Assembly (NCBI RefSeq): GCF_005049105.1
Contig: NZ_SUKA01000005.1
Coordinates: 283,843 to 347,842 of the forward strand
Length of the DNA: 64,000 nucleotides
Direction of reading: 5' to 3'
Origin: Sphingobacterium alkalisoli
GTDB taxonomy: Bacteria; Bacteroidota; Bacteroidia; Sphingobacteriales; Sphingobacteriaceae
Both the position numbers and the translations under genes were made by a program. Under the pieces are notes generated by a model. That model was not told the DNA's origin and searched no databases. It worked only from the letters and a program-made list of their open reading frames with translations. Positions 1 through 10,029 of the stretch are shown here, piece by piece (the stretch's first letter is position 1; every line of letters starts with the position of its first letter).

Positions 1-2097
1 ATCTGTTACTGTTTGGGGATCACCTCAGTCAATCCTATAAAAATCAATCTGCTATTTGCCCGTTTCATGTCGGATGCCAGAGATGAACCACCGGATATCG
101 ACGTGGATTTTGAACACGAGCGACGGGAAGAGGTGATCCAGTACATCTATGAAAAATATGGACGTGACCGCGCAGCAATTGTGGCGACCGTAACCCAAGA
201 GCGTTCCAAAGGAGCGATACGTGATGTGGGTAAAGCGATGGGGCTATCTATGGACGCGCTTGGCCGCCTTTCCAATGCCATAGGCTCCCATTGGGATACA
301 ACACTCGAGATGGAGCACTTTGTCGAGCAGGGATTCAACCCGGCCGATCCCCATTTTCGTAAAATACTGGAGCTATCGGAACAACTTATGGGCTTTCCCA
401 GGCAGCTGGGACAACATACGGGCGGATTTGTCATTACGCAGGGAAAGTTGCACGAACTCTGTCCGATTATCCCGGCCCGTATGGAAGGACGTACGAATCT
501 GGAATGGAACAAAGATGACCTGGAGGCATTGGGTTTTCTGAAAGTGGATGTATTAGGGTTAGGTATGCTGACCTGTATCCGTAAGGCTTTTGATCTGGCC
601 AAACAGCATTATGGAGAAAATTTTACCCTGGCCAATATCCCGCAGGATGACACTAAGGTATACGACATGATTAGCCATGCAGACACACTGGGGGTATTCC
701 AGATCGAGAGTCGTGCGCAGATGTCTATGTTGCCACGCCTGCGGCCTAAAGAGTTTTACGATTTGGTTATCGAGGTGGCTATTGTACGGCCGGGACCCAT
801 ACAGGGTGATATGGTGCATCCGTACCTGCGTCGGCGTAATAAAGAAGAACTTGTAGATTATCCTTCCGAAGAAATCAAACATATCCTGAAGCGTACGTTA
901 GGTGTGCCGTTGTTTCAGGAGCAGGCCATGGAGATTGCTATCGTGGCTGCGGGATTTACACCGGCAGAGGCAGACGAGCTGCGGCGGAGCATGGCTACCT
1001 TCAAGGCCAAAGGGGAGGTGAGCCGTTTTCATCGGAAGATGGTGGATGGGATGGTCGGTAAAGGGTATTCCGAAGATTTTGCCAACCGCGTTTTTCGACA
1101 GCTGGAAGGATTTGGTAGTTACGGTTTTCCCGAAAGTCATGCGGCCTCTTTTGCCTTATTGGTATATGTATCCAGTTGGATCAAATACCATTATCCCGAT
1201 ATCTTTGCTGCTTCCCTGTTAAATAGCCAGCCTATGGGTTTCTACCAACCTGCACAGCTGGTAAGCGATGCCCGCAGGCATGGGATTACGGTATTGCCTA
1301 TAGATGTCAATCACTCCCACTGGGACAATACGTTAGAAGGTAAATTTGGCATAAAGTACCATGCTTTGCGCCTTGGTTTTAGGCAGGTCAAGGGGCTTTC
1401 AGAAGAGGATGTGCAATTGTTGATTGCACATCGTGGGGCGGGTTACCGTACGGTGGAAGCTTTAGCTTCTATTGTAGCGATAGCGGCCATGGAAAGACTG
1501 GCCGATGCAGATAGCTTTCGTTCATTGGGTTTAGACCGAAGACAGGCCTTATGGGAGGTATCCGCACTAAAGGATAGACCAATAGCGCTTTTTGAGGGAC
1601 AACCTTCAGAAAGCACGAAAGAAGGACAGATCGTACTACCGCTGATGACAGCCAGTGAGCATGTGGTACAGGATTACGCCACAACGTCGCTCTCGATCAA
1701 AGCGCATCCCGTTAGTTTTTTGCGGCAGCAGCTTGATCTTTTACATGTCGTGCCAACAGAAAAATTAAAAGTTGTAAAGAATGGCATGCCTGTAAAAGTC
1801 TGTGGAATAATCACGGTACGACAGCGCCCCGGCACAGCCAAAGGGGTATTATTTGTAACGATAGAAGACGAAACAGGATTTGCCAACCTCGTGCTATGGG
1901 GTAAGGTGTTTGAGAAATACCGACGTGAAATATTACAGGCCAAACTCTTTATGGTGGATGGCAAGATTCAGGTAGAAGGAGAAGTCATTCATGTAATCGC
2001 AACGCGCTGTTACAATATGAACAAATGGTTACACAGCCTGCAGACCCATGAAGAAGAAGCGGATGCTGTATTCTATAAGGGAAGAAATTTCAGATAA
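1..2097 (+). CDS. dnaE2: Error-prone DNA polymerase DnaE2, 5'-truncated by the window
   Basis: C-family DNA polymerase used in SOS mutagenesis and lesion bypass, normally with ImuA/ImuB. The reading frame is open to base 1, so the PHP domain and start of the palm are outside the window. Two of the three catalytic aspartates lie in the PDIDVDF motif (codons at 94-108) and the third in LKVDVLGLG (codon 547-549). The DEPPDIDVDFEHERREEV block and the C-terminal end (OB-fold segment VCGIITVRQRPGTAKGVLFV, then a short tail ending GRNFR, like the usual SRDFH) fit DnaE2 rather than replicative DnaE, which is longer. No beta-clamp tail typical of DnaE is obvious. The stop codon abuts the stop of the convergent gene with no base between them. 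Upstream imuA/imuB cannot be seen. Confidence 0.93.
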   Translation: MCYCLGITSVNPIKINLLFARFMSDARDEPPDIDVDFEHERREEVIQYIYEKYGRDRAAIVATVTQERSKGAIRDVGKAMGLSMDALGRLSNAIGSHWDTTLEMEHFVEQGFNPADPHFRKILELSEQLMGFPRQLGQHTGGFVITQGKLHELCPIIPARMEGRTNLEWNKDDLEALGFLKVDVLGLGMLTCIRKAFDLAKQHYGENFTLANIPQDDTKVYDMISHADTLGVFQIESRAQMSMLPRLRPKEFYDLVIEVAIVRPGPIQGDMVHPYLRRRNKEELVDYPSEEIKHILKRTLGVPLFQEQAMEIAIVAAGFTPAEADELRRSMATFKAKGEVSRFHRKMVDGMVGKGYSEDFANRVFRQLEGFGSYGFPESHAASFALLVYVSSWIKYHYPDIFAASLLNSQPMGFYQPAQLVSDARRHGITVLPIDVNHSHWDNTLEGKFGIKYHALRLGFRQVKGLSEEDVQLLIAHRGAGYRTVEALASIVAIAAMERLADADSFRSLGLDRRQALWEVSALKDRPIALFEGQPSESTKEGQIVLPLMTASEHVVQDYATTSLSIKAHPVSFLRQQLDLLHVVPTEKLKVVKNGMPVKVCGIITVRQRPGTAKGVLFVTIEDETGFANLVLWGKVFEKYRREILQAKLFMVDGKIQVEGEVIHVIATRCYNMNKWLHSLQTHEEEADAVFYKGRNFR

Positions 2098-3201
2098 TTA
2101 ACTTACCTTTTCTATCTTATAATACCTGTCATCGATCCGTGTAAAGGCAAGTGTAATGCCCTCTGCTAATCCCAATTCATTGGCGGCTTCCTTTCCTAAG
2201 CGCAAAACATGTGGACGCTCTCCGCGATGGGAAAAGGTACATTCGAATTCATTTCGGATTAAAACTTTAATTTTTTGGTTACTGCTGGGAAAGAAAGGTT
2301 TGACATCTTTTGTGATCCGAATCTGATTTTTTCGTACGTCATCAGCTGTTATCTTATTGCCTGCTGAGGGAATAATACCATGAGGAGCCTTTTGTGTTGG
2401 GTTTGTATCGGATAAACGTGTGGATTTATGCGTGATACTTTTGATATAGATGTGTTTTATTTTTGATTTTTCCGTATTCTTTTCCTCAATTTCAAAATCA
2501 GATTTTAACGATTTAAACAACTGGGATAATTTCATGAAGCCATAATTACGCGGATCAAAATCAGGTTTTCTTTTTAAGATCAATCCGCCGACTTCGGCGA
2601 GAAAGGCCCAACCGCTTTCATCAGCCGTATCGTTGACGGTATCTTTTAAAAGGGATAGCGTCTCTTTATCTATTACGGGCTCAGTCTTCTTGAGTGGAGA
2701 CTGTTTTTGAATAGTTTCTTTCGTATTGATCGTGTTTTCAAGACGATCCTCCACCTTACTTTTGTCTAATATTTCAACGTAAATAAATTTATCGCATGAT
2801 GCGATAAAAGGTTTGGGTGTTTTTCTTTCTCCAACACCCAGCACGAGTTTACCGGATTCCCTAAGCCGGGTAGCCAATCTTGTAAAATCACTGTCGCTTG
2901 ATACAATGCAAAAACCATCAACGCGATCCGAATGCAAGATATCCATTGCATCGATAATTAATGCAGAATCTGTAGAATTCTTTCCTTGTGTATAACTGTA
3001 TTGTTGAATAGGGGTAATCGCATGTATTAATAGAGACTCCTTCCAACCCACTACGTACGAACTGGTCCAATCGCCGTAAATTCTCTTTATCGTCGGGATA
3101 CCGTATCTTTTTACTTCGTTGAGAATACCTTCTATTTTAGTATAAGACACATTATCGGCATCAATTAGGATAGCAATATTGAGATCTTTTTGTTCTGCCA
3201 T
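2098..3201 (-). CDS. NYN-domain (PIN-like) putative RNase with LOTUS/OST-HTH domain
   Basis: 367 residues. An N-terminal NYN/LabA-type domain (about 6-145) carries the acidic residues expected for a metal-dependent nuclease: LIDADN (D14, D16), STDSALI (D78) and SSDSDF (D103, D105). A second domain at about 181-257 (LLKDTVNDTADESGWAFLAE ... NYGFMKLSQLF) matches the winged-helix LOTUS/OST-HTH fold that binds RNA in eukaryotes and is often fused to NYN in bacteria. Residues about 258-300 are low in structure. The last 70 residues (IKVLIRNEFECTFSHRGERP onwards) look like a small beta domain that I do not recognise. Cytosolic, with no signal peptide. Nuclease activity on structured RNA is inferred from the family. 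Convergent with dnaE2, with zero intergenic bases. Confidence 0.85.
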   Translation of the reverse strand: MAEQKDLNIAILIDADNVSYTKIEGILNEVKRYGIPTIKRIYGDWTSSYVVGWKESLLIHAITPIQQYSYTQGKNSTDSALIIDAMDILHSDRVDGFCIVSSDSDFTRLATRLRESGKLVLGVGERKTPKPFIASCDKFIYVEILDKSKVEDRLENTINTKETIQKQSPLKKTEPVIDKETLSLLKDTVNDTADESGWAFLAEVGGLILKRKPDFDPRNYGFMKLSQLFKSLKSDFEIEEKNTEKSKIKHIYIKSITHKSTRLSDTNPTQKAPHGIIPSAGNKITADDVRKNQIRITKDVKPFFPSSNQKIKVLIRNEFECTFSHRGERPHVLRLGKEAANELGLAEGITLAFTRIDDRYYKIEKVS

Positions 3202-3601
3202 GGTTCAATTTTTTAGATAGCGCTATAAATATTTGTCCAAAGTAGCTATTAATTAGCAAAAACTCTATATTTTCCGTTCATTCCTTCTTCTCTACACATC
3301 CCCCTATCGAAGCAGGCTAATTCGGATGTCGCTTGAGCTAAGATAATATAATCCATCAAATCGACTAAATTATACATCTATAGGGTTCATTTGTCGACTA
3401 CCTTTGAGTTAATACTTGTAGCTGGCTACAAGTAATAGTTATAATCAATTGATAAGCCAAAAGGCATTATATTTTTTTCAAAAGACAAAATAGTTTAAAA
3501 GGATAGCGTTGGCCGTCATAAATTTAATAACCAATAGAAGTATGAAATATTTATGGGCACATGAATATTCCATATGACCATTAACAGTAAATTATATACA
3601 T
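3202..3601. other. 400-base gene-free region upstream of PUL1
   Basis: AT-rich intergenic DNA between two divergently transcribed genes. I see no convincing ORF or RNA gene. It holds a 22-base inverted repeat (listed separately). A weak -7-like TATATTTT at 3468-3475 has an ATTG 16 bases upstream, a poor match to the Bacteroidota TTTG / TAnnTTTG promoter. If used, transcription would begin near 3482 and leave a leader of about 120 bases before the SusC start. Confidence 0.5.
3413..3434. promoter_or_regulatory. 22-base palindrome, candidate operator of PUL1
   Basis: Two 10-base arms (tacttgtagc and gctacaagta) are exact reverse complements around a 2-base spacer. The CTTGTA...TACAAG shape resembles operators of GntR-superfamily regulators (AraR and HutC types), known from other phyla. 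The dyad is only moderately GC-rich and has no T-run, so a terminator is unlikely. No GntR gene is in the window, so the regulator is unknown. Confidence 0.4.
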
Positions 3602-6600
3602 ATGAAACCTATTTATTACTATGCAGCTTGTTTCTGTTTTCTTGTTTTACTGCAGCTGCCTGTTTTAACAGTGCGTGCCCAAAACACTAAAGCCATTGTG
3701 ACCGGCTCTGTTACAGATGCCTTGGGCAGGAAACTCGTAGGGGTCAATGTCAAGCCTAAAGGAAATACTGGTTTAGAAACACGTACAGATGAAAATGGAC
3801 GATTTGTTTTGGAAGTAGATCAAAATGCTATCCTTGTGTTTTCGTTTGTTGGATTTGTACCCCAAGAGGTAAATCTCGCTGAATCGGGACAGACGCTGAC
3901 TATCGTAATGACGGAAGCCAGTTCAGACCTGGATGAGGTAGTAGTGACCGCATTTAGTCAAAAACAGCGGAAAGAGGCTGTTGTGGGTTCGGTAACATCT
4001 ATCGAACCTGGCAAGTTAAAGATTCCGGCCAGTAACCTGACCAACGCGATGGCGGGGCAGATTGCAGGCGTCATTGGTTTTCAGCGTTCGGGGCAGCCAG
4101 GACAGGACAATTCGCAGTTTTTTATCCGTGGTGTTACTACTTTTGGATACAGACAGGAACCCCTGATATTAATTGACAACGTGGAGTTATCCACAAATGA
4201 CTTAGCACGACTGAATGTGGATGATATTGCTAGTTTTGTTATCCTAAAGGATGCGAGTGCTACGGCATTGTACGGAGCTAGGGGAGCAAATGGTGTTATC
4301 TTGGTAAGTACTAAAGAAGGAACCGAAGGTAAGGCAAAGATTAGCTTCCGTTCTGAATTTTCATCCTCCGAATCCGCTAAAACCATTGAATTGTCTGATC
4401 CGATCGAATATATGCACCTGTATAACGAAGCCTCGTTGACTCGGACACCGGCATTACCGTTGCCGTTCTCGCCATCCAAGATTCGGAACACGCAAGCAAC
4501 GCTAGACGGCGCAGCGGGAAGTAATCCTTATGTATATCCAGCGGTCGATTGGCTCGATATGTTATTTAAAAAGCGTGCTATCACGCACCGTAATAATTTA
4601 AGTTTAAACGGGGGAGGTGCAGTTGCCCGTTATTATATAGCAGGGACATACAATAAAGATAATGGCGTCCTGAAAACGGATATCAGAAATAATAACGAAA
4701 ATAATGTCAATTTTCAGAATTATCAGTTGCGCTCCAATGTGAATGTAAACATTACGAAAACAACGGAAGTTATCGTACGGCTTTCAGGTAATTTTAATGA
4801 ATACCGTGGACCTATTACCGTGGATGGTTCTTTTGCGTCGGATTTATACAATGTAGCGGTACATACCAGTCCGGTTTTATTTCCGGCGTATTATGAACCG
4901 GATGAGGCCAACCGAAATGCACAGCATATCCTATTTGGGAATAATGGACAGGCCGGAGGTACCAGCAGTAACAGCATTTTGTACAATAATCCTTATGCTC
5001 AATTGTTACGAGGTCAAAAAAGCTCTACGGAATCAAGGATGTCTGCACAATTCGAAGTGAATCAGGATTTTAGTTTTATTACAGAGGGACTTAAATTCAA
5101 GGCTTTGTTTAATACCAATCGTCGTTCGTATTTTGATTCACAACTGGCATATAGTCCATTTTACTATAATATTAATACTTATGATGAGCTAACGGATCAA
5201 TACAGTTTATTGTGGTTGAATCCACAGCCAACTGGGTACAATGTAGCTACTGAATACCTAAACTACAGTCGTAGCGAACCGAATGCCAATTCGTTTATCT
5301 ATCTGCAGACTGCGGCGGATTATAACCGTACATTTGGCCCACATACGTTGAGCTCAACGCTTATTGGGACCATGCAGTCTACCGTATATTCCAGCGCTTC
5401 AGATTTACATAATTCTTTGCCATATCGCAATATGGGACTAGCCGGAAGATTGACCTATTCCTTTAAGAACCGCTATTTTACGGAGTTCAATTTTGGCTAT
5501 AATGGTTCCGAGCGCTTTGCAAAAGAACATCGATATGGTTTTTTTCCGACCATTGGTGCATCTTGGGTAGCATCTAATGAAGATTTTTGGAACAAGGATG
5601 GATGGTTTACGAAGCTGAAGATCAGGGGAAGCCACGGTTTGGTCGGGAATGATGCGATCGGTAGTCAGCGTTTCTTTTACTTATCTAATGTCGACCTATC
5701 CGGGGGTGGAAACTGGTCACAATTTGGATTTAATAATCAATATGAACGCAAAGGGGTCACTATCCGGAGCTATGCCAACGATAATATTAGTTGGGAAACT
5801 TCCCGTCAGAGCAATCTTGCCGCGGAGGCTACCTTATTTGGTAACATGAATATTGTTGCCGAAGTGTATAAAAACCACCGTTATGATATTCTACGGGAGA
5901 GGTATATTCCTTCCAGCGAAGGTTTAGAGTCGGCTATAAGTACCAATTTAGGTATTGTTGATTCTAAGGGTATGGACTTGTCAATTGATTACAGTAAAAA
6001 TTTTAGTAGCGGTTTATGGGCATCATTCCGGGGAAATTTTACCTACGCGACAAATCAATATACCTACGTCGAAGAGCCCAATTATGCTGAACCTTGGCGG
6101 CAATTCATAGGACAGCCTATCAGTAGAAACTACGGCTATATTGCAGAACGGTTATTTGTGGACGATGAAGAAGCCAGAAATTCACCTACACAGATTATGA
6201 GTGTGCAGGATGGATGGGATAATGTGATACAGGGAATTCTGCCGCAGGGAGGTGATATCAAATACCGTGATATGAATGGTGATGGTCGGGTGGATAATTT
6301 GGATATGGTTTTTATGGGCTATCCGACCACACCTGAGGTCGTATATGGCTTCGGATTCTCTACCGGATATAAGGGATTCGATCTATCGGCTTTCTTCCAA
6401 GGGCAGACGCGGGTATCTTTCTTTATAGATCCTTGGCGGGTGAGCCCGTTTGTACAGAGCCCTCAGCAATATATTTATGGTAATACGCAGGTTCTAAAAG
6501 AATTCGCCGACAGTCACTGGTCGGAAGAGAATCAAGATCTCTATGCGCAATATCCACGCTTGGGTGTTAATGCTGCTCAAATAGCCAATAACTTACAAAC

Positions 6601-6838
6601 CAGTTCCTGGTGGATGCGCGATGGTAGCTTCATACGGTTAAAATCATTGGAAATAGGTTATGCGTTGCCCGTCAATGTAGCACAACGATTAAAAATGACC
6701 AATTGCCGGATATATTTCAACGGTCTAAACCTATTAACGTTCAGCTCATTTAAGCTTTGGGATCCAGAGCAGGGAGGAAATGGATTTGCTTATCCGATTC
6801 AAAGGGTGTTTAATGTGGGGCTGAATATAAACCTGTAA
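3602..6838 (+). CDS. SusC/RagA-type TonB-dependent outer-membrane transporter (PUL1)
   Basis: 1078 residues, normal for SusC. A signal peptide of about 26 residues ends at VRAQ. A carboxypeptidase-regulatory-like beta domain follows (about 32-104, VTGSVTDALGRKLVGVNV). Then comes the DLDEVVVTAF segment before the plug (109-118), the plug with DNVELS and DASATALYGARGANGVI, and a beta barrel ending in FNVGLNINL with a hydrophobic outer-membrane C terminus. No STN domain is present, so control through FecR/sigma is not expected. It imports oligosaccharides with the SusD partner, which starts 12 bases downstream. First gene of a six-gene plus-strand operon. Confidence 0.96.
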   Translation: MKPIYYYAACFCFLVLLQLPVLTVRAQNTKAIVTGSVTDALGRKLVGVNVKPKGNTGLETRTDENGRFVLEVDQNAILVFSFVGFVPQEVNLAESGQTLTIVMTEASSDLDEVVVTAFSQKQRKEAVVGSVTSIEPGKLKIPASNLTNAMAGQIAGVIGFQRSGQPGQDNSQFFIRGVTTFGYRQEPLILIDNVELSTNDLARLNVDDIASFVILKDASATALYGARGANGVILVSTKEGTEGKAKISFRSEFSSSESAKTIELSDPIEYMHLYNEASLTRTPALPLPFSPSKIRNTQATLDGAAGSNPYVYPAVDWLDMLFKKRAITHRNNLSLNGGGAVARYYIAGTYNKDNGVLKTDIRNNNENNVNFQNYQLRSNVNVNITKTTEVIVRLSGNFNEYRGPITVDGSFASDLYNVAVHTSPVLFPAYYEPDEANRNAQHILFGNNGQAGGTSSNSILYNNPYAQLLRGQKSSTESRMSAQFEVNQDFSFITEGLKFKALFNTNRRSYFDSQLAYSPFYYNINTYDELTDQYSLLWLNPQPTGYNVATEYLNYSRSEPNANSFIYLQTAADYNRTFGPHTLSSTLIGTMQSTVYSSASDLHNSLPYRNMGLAGRLTYSFKNRYFTEFNFGYNGSERFAKEHRYGFFPTIGASWVASNEDFWNKDGWFTKLKIRGSHGLVGNDAIGSQRFFYLSNVDLSGGGNWSQFGFNNQYERKGVTIRSYANDNISWETSRQSNLAAEATLFGNMNIVAEVYKNHRYDILRERYIPSSEGLESAISTNLGIVDSKGMDLSIDYSKNFSSGLWASFRGNFTYATNQYTYVEEPNYAEPWRQFIGQPISRNYGYIAERLFVDDEEARNSPTQIMSVQDGWDNVIQGILPQGGDIKYRDMNGDGRVDNLDMVFMGYPTTPEVVYGFGFSTGYKGFDLSAFFQGQTRVSFFIDPWRVSPFVQSPQQYIYGNTQVLKEFADSHWSEENQDLYAQYPRLGVNAAQIANNLQTSSWWMRDGSFIRLKSLEIGYALPVNVAQRLKMTNCRIYFNGLNLLTFSSFKLWDPEQGGNGFAYPIQRVFNVGLNINL

Positions 6839-6850
6839 AATAGAAAAAAG

Positions 6851-8749
6851 ATGAAAAAAATATATTATCATTTAATCAGCCTTATACTGATGAGCTCAAT
6901 GGCACTGTCATGTAATAAGTATTTGGATATTGTGCCTGATGATGTAGGTACATTGGATTATGCATTCCGGAACAGAAATGAGGCCGAAAATTACTTGTTT
7001 GGTTGCTATTCTACCATGCAGCGACAATCAGATGTAATCTACAATCCAGGTTTTACCATTTCTGCTGAAGTTGTTTATCCTGTTCTGGAAACACAGTTCT
7101 TTAATTCTACAGGATTTGATTTCATACGCGGTACGCAAAGTAGCAGTAATCCGGTATTGGCAAAATGGGGGGAAATGTATCGAGCTATCAGACGGTGTAA
7201 CATTATGTTAGAGAACATGGATAAGCCTATCGACTTACGGGATGATGAAAAAAAGAGATGGACAGCGGAAACGAAGTTCTTAAAGGCTTACTATCACTAC
7301 ATACTAATCCGGATATATGGACCTGTGATCCTGATTAAAGATAATAATCCGGTAGATGTAGATGTTGAGCAAACCAAACGCAAACGTGCTACGCTCTACG
7401 AATCATTTGACTATGTGATTTCCCTTATGGATGAAGCGATTCCTGATCTACCCCCGATTATTGAAAACCGAGCGCAGGAGTTTGGGCGTATCACCAAATT
7501 TATGGCTATGGCCGTAAAGGCAGAAATGTTAGCAACAGCAGCTAGCCCACTGTTTAACGGTAATCCTGATTATGCGGGTTATAAAGATAAAGATGGGAGA
7601 GATCTTTTCCCGGCTTCCTATGATGCGCAAAAATGGAATAAAGCTGCGATCGCCTGTAAGGAAGCTATAGATGAATGCGAAGAGCAGGGATTACACCTCT
7701 ATACGGATGTACCTACCTCCGGGATAGGCAATGACGTGTCCGATGAGTTGAAAAAGGTACTCACCTTGCAGAATATCATCACCCAACGTTGGGAGGAAAA
7801 CCCAGAACTGGTATGGGCATTGAATCATGGATTTAATTATCAAGGGTATACGATCCCGAAATTGACTACCCTTGCAATAGGCACGTCCAATAGTCACCCC
7901 TCGAATTGGGCGGTTCCCATGGCCACGACGGAACTATTCTATACAAACAACGGCGTGCCCATCAATGAAGACCATACTTGGGATTATACCAATAGGTATG
8001 CCATAGAAACGGGTGATGAAGCCAATAAGCACTATATTAAACAAGGCTATGAGACGGTAAAGGCACATTTCAACCGGGAGCGTCGTTTTTATGCGGCTAT
8101 CGGTTTCGACGGTGGCATATGGTTTGGAAATGGACAGACGCAGGAGGCAAATGCCTATCATGTACAAGCCCGGGGTGTAACAGGTATTGCCGGTCCGAAG
8201 AGTTTAAATGCGACGAACATTACCGGATATTGGCCAAAAAAATTAACCCATTATATGTCAGTATTCGATGCTCAATTGACCCCTACAAATTTCCAAATTT
8301 CGTTGATCCGTCTTGCAGGGCTTTATTTGTTGTATGCTGAAGCGCTGAATGAAGCGGAAAATAGTCCGACCGAAGAGGTGTATACCTATATTGATAAAGT
8401 ACGTGAACGGGCAGGCCTTGAAGGTGTTCGGGAGGCTTGGTCGGCTTACTCCAGAACTCCGGCAAAGCCGACTACAAAAGATGGTCTTCGGCAGATTATC
8501 CGGCAGGAACGCCGCATTGAACTGGCTTTTGAAGGACAGGCGGGCTGGGACTTACGTCGTTGGAAAGAATTGCAGTCTGTACTAGGCAGACCAGTACAGG
8601 GATGGAACGTCAACGAAGAAAATGTGGTAAGTTATTACCGTCCGACTACGGTGATTATTCCTGTATTTGGACTGAGAGATTACTTGTGGCCATTGAACAA
8701 TACGGATGTGGTGGTCAATGAAAATCTAACGCAAAACCCTTATTGGTAG
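6851..8749 (+). CDS. SusD/RagB-like glycan-binding lipoprotein (PUL1)
   Basis: 632 residues. The type II signal has lipobox ALSC with acylated Cys21, followed by NKYLDIVPDD, the usual start of SusD proteins. The helical TPR-like core is seen in RCNIMLENMD and ETKFLKAYYHYILIRIYGPV. The family C-terminal block RQERRIELAFEGQAGWDLRRW sits near the end, followed by LWPLNNTDVVVNENLTQNPYW. It caps the SusC barrel at the cell surface and binds the glycan. Somewhat longer than the usual 500-550 residues because of loops in the middle third. Starts 12 bases after susC. Confidence 0.96.
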   Translation: MKKIYYHLISLILMSSMALSCNKYLDIVPDDVGTLDYAFRNRNEAENYLFGCYSTMQRQSDVIYNPGFTISAEVVYPVLETQFFNSTGFDFIRGTQSSSNPVLAKWGEMYRAIRRCNIMLENMDKPIDLRDDEKKRWTAETKFLKAYYHYILIRIYGPVILIKDNNPVDVDVEQTKRKRATLYESFDYVISLMDEAIPDLPPIIENRAQEFGRITKFMAMAVKAEMLATAASPLFNGNPDYAGYKDKDGRDLFPASYDAQKWNKAAIACKEAIDECEEQGLHLYTDVPTSGIGNDVSDELKKVLTLQNIITQRWEENPELVWALNHGFNYQGYTIPKLTTLAIGTSNSHPSNWAVPMATTELFYTNNGVPINEDHTWDYTNRYAIETGDEANKHYIKQGYETVKAHFNRERRFYAAIGFDGGIWFGNGQTQEANAYHVQARGVTGIAGPKSLNATNITGYWPKKLTHYMSVFDAQLTPTNFQISLIRLAGLYLLYAEALNEAENSPTEEVYTYIDKVRERAGLEGVREAWSAYSRTPAKPTTKDGLRQIIRQERRIELAFEGQAGWDLRRWKELQSVLGRPVQGWNVNEENVVSYYRPTTVIIPVFGLRDYLWPLNNTDVVVNENLTQNPYW

Positions 8750-8770
8750 ACATTTTATAATACTTGAGCT

Positions 8771-10000
8771 ATGATAAAACGAATAAAAAAAACAGACTGG
8801 CTAACCTATGTGATGCCTCTGGTCTTTGTGATCGCGCTACTATCGGTATCGTGTAGCAAAAGCGAATCTCCAGTGGAGGTCGTATCTGATGATATGTCCA
8901 AACCCGATGTCGTAACGGATATAAAAGTAGAGAACCTGAATGGAGCGGCGCGCATTACATATAAGTTACCCCAATCGAAGAATTTGCTGTATGTTTTGGC
9001 CCAATATCCCATCAACGATAATCGGATTAGAGAGTCCAAAACAAGTTATTATCGGGACACCATTATTGTCGATGGATTTGCGGAAGAGGGTGAATACGAA
9101 GTGACTTTATATGCTGTAAGTCGGGCTAACGTAAAATCAGATCCGGTAATGGTGAAGGTACAGCCTCAAAAACCGAATTATATCCTGGTCAATGAAGGAT
9201 TAGAGATCGCAGCGGATTTTGGTGGAGCCAGTTTTATTGGGGCGAATCCTACGGGGGCACCTATATCAATACACTTGCTTGCGTTTAACCCGGCCAAAAA
9301 TAAATTTGAAGAGCGGGATCCGATATATGTTAGCGGCAATACGGTTGCTGTATCGCTGCGCGGATTTGAACCTACTGAGCAGGAGTTTGGGGTGTATACA
9401 TCCGATCGCTTTGGAAATACATCAGAAATAAGGTATAGCAAAGTTGTGCCGCTATTTGAAACCCTATTGGATAAGAGCAAATTCTTCGTGTACCGTTTAC
9501 CAAGCGATGCGCCGATTGGATTTGGCTGGGAGCTTCGGTACTTTTTTGATGGAAGCTTAAACGGTAACGGATGGCATACAACCACGGCTCCATTAACAGT
9601 GGGTACTTTTGGCATAGGACAGACAGCTAAGATCAGTCGCTTTGTGCTATGGAATAGGTTACCGAATATGTTCTCCGACCAAAATGCAAAAGGTATTACC
9701 ATTTGGGGGTCTAATGTAGATGAACCGCAAGATGCACCGTTGCCACGTAGTTCGGAGCCGGGTACAATAGCCGGAGACTGGGTGAATATGGGAAATTTTA
9801 CCTATCCAAATCCGCCATCTGGTTTGCCGGGTAACCGCGCGAATGCTTCAGACAATGCATGGGCTAATGAGGGTGTTAATTTTGTTATGCCGAGTGCGGC
9901 TCCTCCCGTAAAATATATCCGTTTTGTGGCGACACAAACCTGGGGAGGTCTCAATTATATCAATGCCATGGAGATATCTTTTTATGGCAGCCCCGAATAA
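8771..10000 (+). CDS. DUF4959/DUF5126/DUF5000 lipoprotein, probable surface glycan-binding protein
   Basis: 409 residues. Signal peptide II with Cys28 (SVSC). An Ig/FnIII-like segment at about 43-135 (PDVVTDIKVENLNGAARITY) fits DUF4959, a second beta domain fits DUF5126, and the final 150 residues fit DUF5000, a galactose-binding-like (F5/8 type C) fold whose end KYIRFVATQTWGGLNYINAM is typical. Such proteins occupy the position of SusE/SusF in PULs and probably hold glycan at the outer membrane; this is inference from position and fold. Lies 21 bases after susD. Confidence 0.85.
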   Translation: MIKRIKKTDWLTYVMPLVFVIALLSVSCSKSESPVEVVSDDMSKPDVVTDIKVENLNGAARITYKLPQSKNLLYVLAQYPINDNRIRESKTSYYRDTIIVDGFAEEGEYEVTLYAVSRANVKSDPVMVKVQPQKPNYILVNEGLEIAADFGGASFIGANPTGAPISIHLLAFNPAKNKFEERDPIYVSGNTVAVSLRGFEPTEQEFGVYTSDRFGNTSEIRYSKVVPLFETLLDKSKFFVYRLPSDAPIGFGWELRYFFDGSLNGNGWHTTTAPLTVGTFGIGQTAKISRFVLWNRLPNMFSDQNAKGITIWGSNVDEPQDAPLPRSSEPGTIAGDWVNMGNFTYPNPPSGLPGNRANASDNAWANEGVNFVMPSAAPPVKYIRFVATQTWGGLNYINAMEISFYGSPE

Positions 10001-10029
10001 CGTTTAATGTTAAATTAAAAATATCTACG

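Noticed and set aside
9178..9702. Long antisense reading frame (174 codons) inside the DUF4959 lipoprotein gene
   Set aside because: It has no signal, domain or start context, lies wholly within a well supported gene on the other strand, and looks like a mirror of its codon pattern.
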